This document shows, in pieces, positions 31,699 to 39,805 of a stretch of 48,264 bases of DNA. The position numbers and the translations under genes are program-made. Position 1 is the stretch's first letter; each line of letters opens with the position of its first letter. Where the stretch lies: positions 1 through 48,264 of the forward strand of contig JAKANS010000019.1 in NCBI GenBank assembly GCA_021823625.1, in the 5' to 3' direction. This stretch comes from a bacterium (GTDB lineage: Bacteria > Verrucomicrobiota > Verrucomicrobiia > Limisphaerales > J093). The notes below the pieces were generated by a model. It saw nothing but the letters and a program-made list of their open reading frames with translations, was not told the origin of the DNA and did not search any database.

Positions 31699-31821
31699 GA
31701 CGTCATCGCCTTCCCCAAGACGGCCAAGGGCACCTGCCTGATGGCTGAGTCGCCGGGCGCGGTCGAGCCGAAGCAACTGCGCGATCTTTGCCTCGAACTG
31801 AAGGTGCCGAAGAAGGAGTAG
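31699..31821 (+). repeat. Distal, displaced copy of the aspS 3' end
   Basis: A 123-base copy of 29730-29852 including the TAG stop, but with an in-frame TGA just before it (31693-31695), so it is not expressed as part of a gene. Eight of eleven differences fall in third codon positions. Six codons are changed silently, and four replacements are seen (T to A, D to E, Y to C, G to V). Confidence 0.95.
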
Positions 31822-31940
31822 CCTCCGAATGTGATCGGCCGGGCTGCGAGCCTTGATCGCCCCACGCGAGGCCACCCCTCCTCGATGGCTGGGACGGTTG
31901 GTGCGGCTGCCCCTCGCCAGCTTGGGCGGCCGTGAAGCCA

Positions 31941-34262
31941 CTACCGCACCGACTCCAGCTTCACCTGTAGCGCCGCGTAACCGTCGATTTCGAAGTGCTC
32001 GACTTCGATCTCCGCCTCCCCCGCGTTTGCTTGGTCGAGCGTGCCTTCGTCTTTCGTCGGCCCGTGCCAGGCCCAATTCTCGATGACCTTCCGGCCGTTG
32101 ACGGTGACGCGCACGCCGTCGTCGCTGAGCGTCGTGAAGCGCCACTTGCCGGCCGGCAAGGCGAGCCACGTGCGTGCGATCATGCCGAAATGATCGCCGT
32201 CCGGCCCGCGTCGAGTCACCTCGTCCGAAATCACCATGTCCTTCGGACCGCGCCAGCCGTAGCTGAAATCCAGCGCGCCCACGGTGGCCCGCACCGCCGC
32301 CGGGGCGTCGGCCAGTTTGCGCCAGCCGGGGTAGTCCTGACGCGGGTCCTGTTCCGGCTTCCAAGGGAAGAACACCACGTCCCACTTCGCCGCGACCAGC
32401 GTGCCGGTGAGCGTGCGGGCAAAACCGTCGCCGCTCAACGCGAGTGTGTAAGGCGTCACGCCCGGACCGGCCTTCAACCGAACGATCTCGGAGCTACCTG
32501 ACTGGGACGGTTCGGTGCGGGCCTGCGCCGCGCCGCGCCGCACCTCGGCGTGGAGCGCCTTCACGCCGAAAACTTCCCAGGCCAATTCCCCGCCGGCCGC
32601 GGTGACCGGTCGCACGAGCGGGCTCGTGTGGTCCCACGGCCCCCACTCGTCCATGACGATTTGCTCGCGTCCGCGGAGTTCCGGTCGCGCGCCGACCGGG
32701 CGGGCCTTTCCCAGCACTTGGATTTTCGGAATCGTGTAGCCGGGCACCGGGCCGGCGCGCAGCGGCTCCGTTCCGGGCTTCACCGCGAATTCGACGGCGT
32801 TGCTGAACCGCAAATCCACGCGGTTGCTGACGTAGAAATTGTCGTGGACGTGGTTCGTGCCCTCGTCGCGGAGTTGGAGCACGATGAGTTTTTCGTCGGG
32901 CCGCAGGTTTCTGAACGGCTGTCCGTCGTCGATCGTGAAGGTATTTCCCGCGATGACGTTCCCCGTGACGCCGCGATAATTCCCCGCCACGCCGGGCGAC
33001 TTGAGCAGCGCGCCGCTGTCATGCCACCAAAGGTGGATCGCGCATTTGTTGTTGCGGAACGTGTTGTTCAAAATGCGGTTCAGCGAGGCGTGTTCCATGT
33101 TGATGCCGCCGCGTTCGAGGCCGTAGGCCATGCCGCCGTTACCCTCGATGAGGTTTTCCACGATCAGCGTCTCGGAAGAGAACCCGCCCCAGACGCCGCA
33201 GATCGCGTTTTCGATCAGCCGGTTTCGGGCGAACACGTTGCCCTCGCTGAAGGTCATCTCGATGCCGTGCGCCGGCGCGTAGGAAAAGTCGTTTCCGATC
33301 AGGAGATTCTGGTTGCAGCCCAGCGCACTCATCCGCCGCGCCAAATCCGCCGGCACGCGGATCAGGTTGTCCACGTCCCGGTGGCCGGTCTCGCGGCGCA
33401 GGCGCTCGCGTTCGCGCTCCATCCAGATTTCGCCCAACGCCTCGCGTCCGGCAAAGGCGAAGAAACAGTCGCCGCCGTGGGTGGCGGAGTTCTCGGCGAA
33501 GACGTTGTCGTTGCACAGCTCGAAACACAGGATGCCTGCCGAATCCTGGCCGCGGTTATAGACGCCCTCGACGTGGCCGCGCACGCAAAAGTCGAAGGCG
33601 TTTCGGGAAATCGTGTTTTCGCTGCAGCGCCACATCGCCAGCCCCCAGCCGGACAAAAACGAGCAATCGTTGTCGTACACGCGCGAATGGTTCACGCGGT
33701 CGAGCACCAGCCCGTTCTGCCCGCGCCGAACGCGCACGTCGCGAATCGTCACGCCGTTGGATTCTTCGACGCAGACCGCGCCGCCGTACTCGTCGCGCCA
33801 TTTCACGTCGTCGTTGTGGTGCGGGAAAAGCCAGTCCGCGCCGTCCTCGGCCTGCGGGGTTGAGCGCAGGTGCTGGCGGTAATTGTCCGAGAAATCGCCG
33901 CCAGCCACGGTGAGCAGGTCAGCGTGCGTCGCGACCAAACCGTTGAAGAAGCCGTGCACGCAGGCGTTCTCGATCGTCACGCCGCGGTGGCCGTCGAGCC
34001 GGATGCCGATGCCGGTGAGTTGGTCCCACGGCGTGTCCGCGGGCGCGCCGCGCAACTCGGCGCCTTCCGCGAAACGCACAGTGAGGTTATCCGCAGCAAT
34101 GTGGACCACGCCATTCGTGTTCGCGTCAGCGATGACGGTGTTCGGCGAAATGCGGACCACGCAAGACCGGTCAATCACCGTGTCGTCATGGGTGATTTCG
34201 AGGACCGGCAGGGCCAGGACCGGAGCCGCCACGAACAGCCCAAACCAAAGGCAACGCGACAT
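31941..34262 (-). CDS. Secreted right-handed beta-helix protein with C-terminal PA14-like domain
   Basis: A 773-residue exported protein from ATG 34262 (signal peptide MSRCLWFGLFVAAPVLALPV). Residues about 50-480 are a parallel beta-helix with Asn-rich turns (NSRV-, NDNVFAENSATHGGD, NRILNNTFRNNKCAIHLWWH, TGNVIAGNTF), typical of NosD/PL-type polysaccharide-active proteins. The tail (about 640-773) has the PA14 pattern WRFTTLSDDGVRVTVNGRKV, ending with HFEIDGYAALQVKLESVR. Catalytic residues of a particular lyase family cannot be assigned. It lies on the minus strand after the displaced aspS end and is not obviously in an operon. Confidence 0.85.
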   Translation of the reverse strand: MSRCLWFGLFVAAPVLALPVLEITHDDTVIDRSCVVRISPNTVIADANTNGVVHIAADNLTVRFAEGAELRGAPADTPWDQLTGIGIRLDGHRGVTIENACVHGFFNGLVATHADLLTVAGGDFSDNYRQHLRSTPQAEDGADWLFPHHNDDVKWRDEYGGAVCVEESNGVTIRDVRVRRGQNGLVLDRVNHSRVYDNDCSFLSGWGLAMWRCSENTISRNAFDFCVRGHVEGVYNRGQDSAGILCFELCNDNVFAENSATHGGDCFFAFAGREALGEIWMERERERLRRETGHRDVDNLIRVPADLARRMSALGCNQNLLIGNDFSYAPAHGIEMTFSEGNVFARNRLIENAICGVWGGFSSETLIVENLIEGNGGMAYGLERGGINMEHASLNRILNNTFRNNKCAIHLWWHDSGALLKSPGVAGNYRGVTGNVIAGNTFTIDDGQPFRNLRPDEKLIVLQLRDEGTNHVHDNFYVSNRVDLRFSNAVEFAVKPGTEPLRAGPVPGYTIPKIQVLGKARPVGARPELRGREQIVMDEWGPWDHTSPLVRPVTAAGGELAWEVFGVKALHAEVRRGAAQARTEPSQSGSSEIVRLKAGPGVTPYTLALSGDGFARTLTGTLVAAKWDVVFFPWKPEQDPRQDYPGWRKLADAPAAVRATVGALDFSYGWRGPKDMVISDEVTRRGPDGDHFGMIARTWLALPAGKWRFTTLSDDGVRVTVNGRKVIENWAWHGPTKDEGTLDQANAGEAEIEVEHFEIDGYAALQVKLESVR

Positions 34263-34443
34263 GCCGCAAGCCTGCCGCATTGGCAAATGGCGTCAAACCC
34301 CGAACCAAGGCCGGCACCGGTGCCGGCGGTTGCGGTGGAAATTCGCGCGCGGATGCTTGGCACGCACTCCGGGCCAAATACCGGCCTACGGGTCGCGAAA
34401 ACCAGGCGTGCTCCACTTCCGGCTCCGACCGTGTGAGAAGGTT

Positions 34444-35577
34444 TCAGACGGCGGACTCGCTGGCCACCGGGCTCACCGGAACCGAGTCGAGCGCCTCGGC
34501 GCGGTTTCCGACGCAGTCTTCGACCGCCCTCATGGCAATGGCTTCGGCGCGCTCCACCCAATGGCGGAAAGCGGTGCGACGCTCGCCGTTGTGCGTCCCC
34601 AGCAGGCGCGAAAGCTGGAAGGTTTCGTCCCGGATGCCCAGGCCGGCGTGTTCCGCGTCGCAGGCGTTGAGATACTGCTCGACGTGGTTCTCCACCGGCA
34701 CCATGAGCAACGGCTTGCCGAGATAAGCCGCCTCGCACGCGGTTTCAAAACCCGCGGTCGTCGCCACGGCCCGGCAGCCGGCCATCAGACGCAGAAACCG
34801 CTCGCCGTCGAGCCGATGGAAAGTCAGGTTGGGGCACACCCGATCCTCGGCCGGCGCGCCCGGTCGGTCATGGAAACAATGGACCGGCACGTGCGGATGC
34901 AGCGTGTGCCAGCGCAGAACCCGCTCGGCGTAACCGTGGTTCAGCAGGTACACCAACAGGTAATCCCCCGCCGCCGGCTCCAACTCTTGCACGCGCCCTC
35001 GCAGCAGCGGCGGGCACACGGTCAACCGCCGCGCCGAGAGCCCGGCCGCCGGGTAAAAGGACAGTGCGAGCCGGGACGAACGCGCCCCCACCAGCGCGAT
35101 GTAGGCGCGCATGCCCAATTGGTGCGGGCGGAACTTCGTCACGCGCGGAAAGGCTGGATGTTCGAGCATGTACTGATGTCCGACGACCAGCGTGGGCACC
35201 CCGGCACCGAAGATCAGGTTGTTCAGGCCCATCACCGGCTCGAGGAAGTTGATCACCAGGTCCGGCGCGGTGTTCCGTAACACGCGGCGCAGGTGACGCA
35301 GACTCCGCCGGTACGCGGGCAGCCCGCGCAGGAAATCCCGCAAGGAAGCCAGCGACGACACGCCGCGGGCCTGCCGGAAGTTGAAGCCCGGGCTGGCGAT
35401 CGTCTCGACGGGGACCTCGAAGCTGGCGGGGAAATAGTCCGGCAGCGGACGCGTGCCGTTGCTGCCCACGACGACGCCCACGACGCGGTGCCCGCGCCGC
35501 TCGAGCATCTCTTTCATGGCGAGCGCCTGGGTGAGGTGGCCGCGGCCCTCGCCTTGGATTGTGAACAGCACTTTCAT
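34444..35577 (-). CDS. Glycosyltransferase, MurG/GT28-like fold
   Basis: A 377-residue cytoplasmic GT-B enzyme. The N-terminus MKVLFTIQGEGRGHLTQALA carries the G-x-G-R-G-H loop of the MJ1255/MurG-like group. LVINFLEPVMGLNNLIFG and VVGHQYMLEHPAF lie in the acceptor domain. The donor-binding C-terminal domain shows AVATTAGFETACEAAYLGKP followed by MVPVENHVEQYLNA, the usual NDP-sugar pocket. The start codon is ATG 35577. Substrates are unknown; a role in envelope or exopolysaccharide glycosylation is likely from the fold. It is divergent from the metallophosphoesterase gene across a 312-base region. Confidence 0.85.
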   Translation of the reverse strand: MKVLFTIQGEGRGHLTQALAMKEMLERRGHRVVGVVVGSNGTRPLPDYFPASFEVPVETIASPGFNFRQARGVSSLASLRDFLRGLPAYRRSLRHLRRVLRNTAPDLVINFLEPVMGLNNLIFGAGVPTLVVGHQYMLEHPAFPRVTKFRPHQLGMRAYIALVGARSSRLALSFYPAAGLSARRLTVCPPLLRGRVQELEPAAGDYLLVYLLNHGYAERVLRWHTLHPHVPVHCFHDRPGAPAEDRVCPNLTFHRLDGERFLRLMAGCRAVATTAGFETACEAAYLGKPLLMVPVENHVEQYLNACDAEHAGLGIRDETFQLSRLLGTHNGERRTAFRHWVERAEAIAMRAVEDCVGNRAEALDSVPVSPVASESAV

Positions 35578-35889
35578 AGTTTGGTGTCTGGTCGCGCGGA
35601 CTCAATCCACGCCTTTCCCCGACCTCGTCTGCATTAGGCTGCACACTCGGCACTGCGCAACGAGAAAAGCACTCTGACACCGTCATTTTACATCTGTCAC
35701 CGTTTCGGCACGTGGTCCGGCGTAGAAACCCAGACCGCTGGATTCCATCGCCTCGCTGCTGCCGCCGTGCCGCAGGTTACAGCCCGGTGACCGAACGGTG
35801 AAAAGCGGCCCAACTGGGCAGGATCAGCTTGACCTGGCCCGCAGCCATCCGTCATAGGCGAGGGGGTACGTTTGGTATCGAGGCCGGGA
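35578..35889. other. Divergent intergenic region with spaced direct repeats
   Basis: 312 bases between the glycosyltransferase and metallophosphoesterase genes hold no gene. CTGACACCGT (35674-35683) and CTGTCACCGT (35694-35703) are near-identical decamers spaced 20 bases apart, two helical turns, and could be paired regulator sites. No confident promoter was found for either gene. Confidence 0.4.
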
Positions 35890-37995
35890 ATGACCAATCC
35901 ACAACCGAGCTTGCTGTTCCGTTCCGTTGCCCGCCCTGACTACTCGGTGGACGTGCAGGTGTCCCCCTTGCGAACCTCGGCCAAGTTGGGAGCACCCACT
36001 TCGTTGCCGGCAGCCACGCCTGGTTGTGGTGGCGACCGCAGGCTCAGCGGGCGCTTTCGGATCGCGGGGCACGACGTGCGGTGCGATTTCCGATACCGCG
36101 GGGCGCCGCCAGCCGATGCGGTGTGGTGGCGCCGGTGGCAGGCACTGGCGGCGAACCGTGGCTACTTCCATGTCCAGCAGGCGGGCGGAGGCCCGAACTT
36201 CCTCGGTGTGGCTGCGGAGGACGCAGCGGTCGGCCAGGCGTTCGCCCACGAACTGATTTGCGGGGGCTGGTTCTGGCCGCGACTGAGGCGGCGGCATCAC
36301 TGTTTTCTGGTACGTGGCGATCATGTCGATGTCCATGTTGGCGCGACGCTCCGGCCCGACCGTGGGCTCTCGCAACAAGCCACCAGTGTGATATTGCCGT
36401 TGGCGCGGGCGGCCCTGGCGCGCCAGGTGACGGCGACGACCCGCCGGGAAGCGGCCTGGGCCGCGGCAACAAAAGGTTCACGGGTGACAAGGCTGACGGA
36501 GCTCGCGGGTGACCAGCCGCCGGCAGGCGTGGCGCACCATGCCGCCGCTGACGCCACGCTCGTCGTGGCCGGTGCCTGGGAACAAAGCGAAGCCGAGGCG
36601 CTGGTGACGGAACTCGTGGACTCCGGTCGCTGGCAGCCCGCAGAGCATGGCCAGACACTCATCTGGTGCGGGCCGGAAGGCATCGAAGTGGCATGTGAGC
36701 AGCCGGCCGCGGCGGCGGATTTCGCGGCGTTCGCGCGTGGCTTCGGCGAATGGGTCGTCGTTTCGGATCTCCATCTCGGCCTGCCGCACCGCGACACGTT
36801 CGGATCGGAGAAGGCACGGGCGTTTTGCCATTTGCTGGACGAAGTGATCGAGTGTCGCGGCGTGCTGGTGCTCAACGGAGATTTTCTGGAGCTGGCGCAC
36901 GAACGGTACGGGGTCATCAAACGCGGATACCCGGAAATCTTCGCCCGGTTGCCGCGCGTGCGGCGCATCGTCTATGTGGCCGGCAACCACGACGCGGAGG
37001 TGCTCGCCGATCGCGTCAAGCAGGCCCGGCGGGCCGTGCGCGGCGTGGCCTTGCGCCACACTTACGCGGAAGTCCGGCTGGGACTGGACGGAGAATGCTG
37101 GCTGGAGCGAACACCGTCGGCCGCCGGCATCCGCCATGCGCGGGCCTGGACCGCGCTGCTGCGCCACCCGCGGGTGCACCACCAGCTCAGGGAGTTGCTC
37201 GAACACCGGCACGGCCGCGTTTTTCTCAGCCACGGTTTTGCCCGCGAAGGCGTGGCGTTTAAGCGGCTCGGCCCCCGCGACACGCCCGCAGAGCGCCCGC
37301 AATGGTTCATTGACGACAGCGTGGTGTCGCAGCCGGCGGCCTCCGAGCGGCTGCTGAAGCTGATCGCCGATCGCCGCCAGCGACTGGATCGCGTGCTGCA
37401 AGCCGAGTGGAGAGGCCGGGCGGAAATCGTCCGGTACTGCTGGAATTCCGCCCGCGGGCTGTACTTCGAGCACGGGCACGCAGCCATCCCGGCGTGCAAC
37501 GCGGGAGGCATCGGCCGGTTTGTCTCGGCGACCGCGGGCTGGTTGAAACGCTGCGGGCTGCGCAGCATTGAACACTGGTTCGAGGAGGACCTCGGCAGTC
37601 TGCTTCGCACCGTGCACCCGTTCGGCAAGGTGCGCGAGGCCCGGCTGGTGACCGCGCGCCTGCTGGCCGTTGGCTCATGGCTGCGGGCGGCTCATCCGCA
37701 CGCGAAATCTCCGCTGATGATTTGCGGTCACACGCACGACGCGGCCCATGTGGGCGGCGGGTTGGCCGACGCGTTTCTTTCCACGACCCTGGGTGCTCGC
37801 TATGGCAACAGCGGGGCCTGGTCCAGCCGCTTTCGACTGCGCAACGCCGAGGCGAATCGTGGTGAATGGTTGACGATCGCACCGGACAACTCCGTGACGG
37901 TCCACGCCACGAAACCTGGGAATCCCGACGGCCTGCCTCGCAAACTGGTGCCGTTACCCGATCCGGTCCCCAGCCTCTGGCAACCGGCGCAATAA
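35890..37995 (+). CDS. Calcineurin-like metallophosphoesterase with long N-terminal extension
   Basis: A 701-residue protein from ATG 35890 (MTNPQPSLLF). The catalytic core starts near residue 285: SDLHLG (Asp293, His295), LNGDFLE, GNHD (Asn366, His367), a DSVVSQP region, and GHTHDA (His614, His616). Together these form a complete two-metal site of the UDP-2,3-diacylglucosamine-hydrolase-like class. The first ~280 residues (for example RFRIAGHDVRCDFRYRGAPP) match nothing I recognise and nearly double the usual length. No signal peptide is seen. It could act on phospholipids or nucleotides of the envelope; the substrate is undetermined. Confidence 0.85.
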   Translation: MTNPQPSLLFRSVARPDYSVDVQVSPLRTSAKLGAPTSLPAATPGCGGDRRLSGRFRIAGHDVRCDFRYRGAPPADAVWWRRWQALAANRGYFHVQQAGGGPNFLGVAAEDAAVGQAFAHELICGGWFWPRLRRRHHCFLVRGDHVDVHVGATLRPDRGLSQQATSVILPLARAALARQVTATTRREAAWAAATKGSRVTRLTELAGDQPPAGVAHHAAADATLVVAGAWEQSEAEALVTELVDSGRWQPAEHGQTLIWCGPEGIEVACEQPAAAADFAAFARGFGEWVVVSDLHLGLPHRDTFGSEKARAFCHLLDEVIECRGVLVLNGDFLELAHERYGVIKRGYPEIFARLPRVRRIVYVAGNHDAEVLADRVKQARRAVRGVALRHTYAEVRLGLDGECWLERTPSAAGIRHARAWTALLRHPRVHHQLRELLEHRHGRVFLSHGFAREGVAFKRLGPRDTPAERPQWFIDDSVVSQPAASERLLKLIADRRQRLDRVLQAEWRGRAEIVRYCWNSARGLYFEHGHAAIPACNAGGIGRFVSATAGWLKRCGLRSIEHWFEEDLGSLLRTVHPFGKVREARLVTARLLAVGSWLRAAHPHAKSPLMICGHTHDAAHVGGGLADAFLSTTLGARYGNSGAWSSRFRLRNAEANRGEWLTIAPDNSVTVHATKPGNPDGLPRKLVPLPDPVPSLWQPAQ

Positions 37996-38060
37996 GGCAG
38001 CACGCGACGAAACGAAGCACCATCCGGCGCCATCGGCTCAAAAACGCTGCTGACTTCGGC

Positions 38061-38354
38061 TCAGTCGCGGCACACGCAAGCCTCGATGTCCGCGTGCCGG
38101 AAGTCCACGCGCCCGACCGTGAGGTGGATGTTCTTCGTCTCCGTCTGCTCGGGGAAAAGCGTGTCTTCGCGTAGCGCCAGGATGCCTTCGACGACCACGC
38201 CATCGACCAGGCGCACCTCGACGCGGCGACCCAACGGCAGACCAAGCCTTTGCGCCAGCAGCCCCAACGCGGCCCGACGCTGTTCCCGCCAGGCGCTCAA
38301 GCCATCATCCCGGCCGGCCGCGAAATCGAATTCCGCTTGCGCCTGCTGGCTCAT
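38061..38354 (-). CDS. Small protein of unknown function coupled to the CinA-like gene
   Basis: A 97-residue soluble protein from ATG 38354 (MSQQAQAEFDFAAGRDDGLS). The first 35 residues look helical and charged. The rest (RRVEVRLVDGVVVEGILALR, then FPEQTETKNIHLTVGRVDF) looks like a small beta-barrel of SH3/LSm type. The start overlaps the stop of the CinA-like gene (ATGA), so it is translated with it. No family was identified. Confidence 0.6.
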   Translation of the reverse strand: MSQQAQAEFDFAAGRDDGLSAWREQRRAALGLLAQRLGLPLGRRVEVRLVDGVVVEGILALREDTLFPEQTETKNIHLTVGRVDFRHADIEACVCRD

Positions 38355-39667
38355 GGCGATGCGACCAGACGGCGCAGCCGATCCAGTGCTTGCGTGACCA
38401 AACTCGCCCGGCCCAGCTCGCCCGAGTCGCGGAGCGAGAGCCGCTGCGTGTCCCAGCGATCTCCGGCCTTGATGGCGAGCCAGACCTGGCGTGCGCCGAC
38501 CGGACCTTCCACGGCGCCCACCGCGATGGCCCAATCGGCGTGGGCGTGGCGGGCCGCGGCTTCCGCGAGCGTCTTGGCCCGCGCCTCGGCATTGTCGGCA
38601 CCGCGAAGTTGATCGGCGGGGATTTGAACGAGTCCAGCGAGACGCTCCTCGCTGGGTGCGGCGAACGCACCGGCCAGCACGTCGGCGGCCTCCGGCACGG
38701 TGTTCAGGCTGGCGGCCAGACTGCCGCCGCTGCCGACCTCGGCCAACGCCAGCCGGACCCGCCGTGCGCCCAAGGCCCGCAGCACCACTTGTTCGAGCGT
38801 GCTGCCGTCGTCCGCGTAGAAGGAGTCGCCCAGTTGCGCGCGCACCGCCGTGCCCAGCTTCGCCAGCCGCGCCACATCGCTCGCCGTGTGGCCGGGCAGG
38901 TGGAACGTGAATTCCACGCGGCTGCCTTCGAAGAGCGAGGTGACGATCACGTCCGGCGGCACCGCCACGCGGTCCTTGATGGTCTGGTCAATCTGCGACT
39001 GGCCGATGCCGACGAAGCGCAGCGTGAGCGCGGCGCCGGGGGCGCGCACGCCGAAGCGGCTCTGGAGCCACGGCAACAACTCGTCCCGCACCATCGGCTG
39101 CAACTCGCGCGGCGGCCCCGGCAAGGCGACCACGTTCGTGCGCCCCAGATCGAAGATCAGTCCGACGGCGGTGCCGTTGGCGTTCTTGAGGAAACCGCCA
39201 CGCTCGGGCACGAGGCATTGGCGACGCAGGTTCGGGCGCAATTGATCGCGCGTCTGGTTGAAGCGGCGTTCCATGGCCGCCAACGCCTCCTCGTTTTCGC
39301 GCAGCGGAATGCCGGTGAACTCGCTGAGCGTCTCGCGCGTAATGTCGTTCGGCGTCGGTCCCAGCCCGCCGGTCACGAGCACCAGCGCGGCGTGCTGCGT
39401 GGCAAAGCACAACGCGTTCTGGATGTCGGCGCGATTGTCATCGACGCACAGCGAGCCGGCGCAGCGCAGGCCCAACGGCCGCAAGGTGCGGGTCAGGAAA
39501 ACGGTGTGCGCGTCCGGGTACGCGCCTTCCAGAAGTTCGCCGCCAGTGACGACGATGAAATAATCCGGAGGCGAGGCAGGCTGGCTCGATGCCGGTTGCG
39601 TGGTGGTCAGGAATTGCAGGCCCAGCAGCGCCAACAGCCGGACTGCGATGTGTGGAAGCGAGTGCAC
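38351..39667 (-). CDS. CinA-like protein, apparently exported and lacking amidase residues
   Basis: A 438-residue protein with the two CinA domains. The N-terminal MoCF-like domain (about 35-260) shows VVTGGELLEGAYPDAHTVFL, TGGLGPTPNDITRETLSEFT and VVALPGPPRELQPMV. The C-terminal CinA domain (about 280-438) shows LAEVGSGGSLAASLNTVPEA. Two things are odd. From the only available start (GTG 39667) the protein begins with a signal-like sequence (HIAVRLLALLGLQFLTTTQP), whereas CinA is normally cytoplasmic. And the nicotinamide-mononucleotide amidase motif ESCTGG...YSNEAK reads EVGSGG...PSEERL here, so the catalytic Ser, Tyr and Lys are all replaced. It may be a binding protein rather than an enzyme. 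Confidence 0.82.
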   Translation of the reverse strand: MHSLPHIAVRLLALLGLQFLTTTQPASSQPASPPDYFIVVTGGELLEGAYPDAHTVFLTRTLRPLGLRCAGSLCVDDNRADIQNALCFATQHAALVLVTGGLGPTPNDITRETLSEFTGIPLRENEEALAAMERRFNQTRDQLRPNLRRQCLVPERGGFLKNANGTAVGLIFDLGRTNVVALPGPPRELQPMVRDELLPWLQSRFGVRAPGAALTLRFVGIGQSQIDQTIKDRVAVPPDVIVTSLFEGSRVEFTFHLPGHTASDVARLAKLGTAVRAQLGDSFYADDGSTLEQVVLRALGARRVRLALAEVGSGGSLAASLNTVPEAADVLAGAFAAPSEERLAGLVQIPADQLRGADNAEARAKTLAEAAARHAHADWAIAVGAVEGPVGARQVWLAIKAGDRWDTQRLSLRDSGELGRASLVTQALDRLRRLVASP

Positions 39668-39805
39668 TGAGGCGCGATTTCGATCTAATCGAGAAAGCCG
39701 GTCAAGGTTTGGCAGTGTTTTCAAATGGCGACGGCGAAGGGTTACCGCCGCCACGTCCGAGCAAGCGAGGCTTGCCGGCCCGGATGATTGCCGCATTCTC
39801 GGCTG

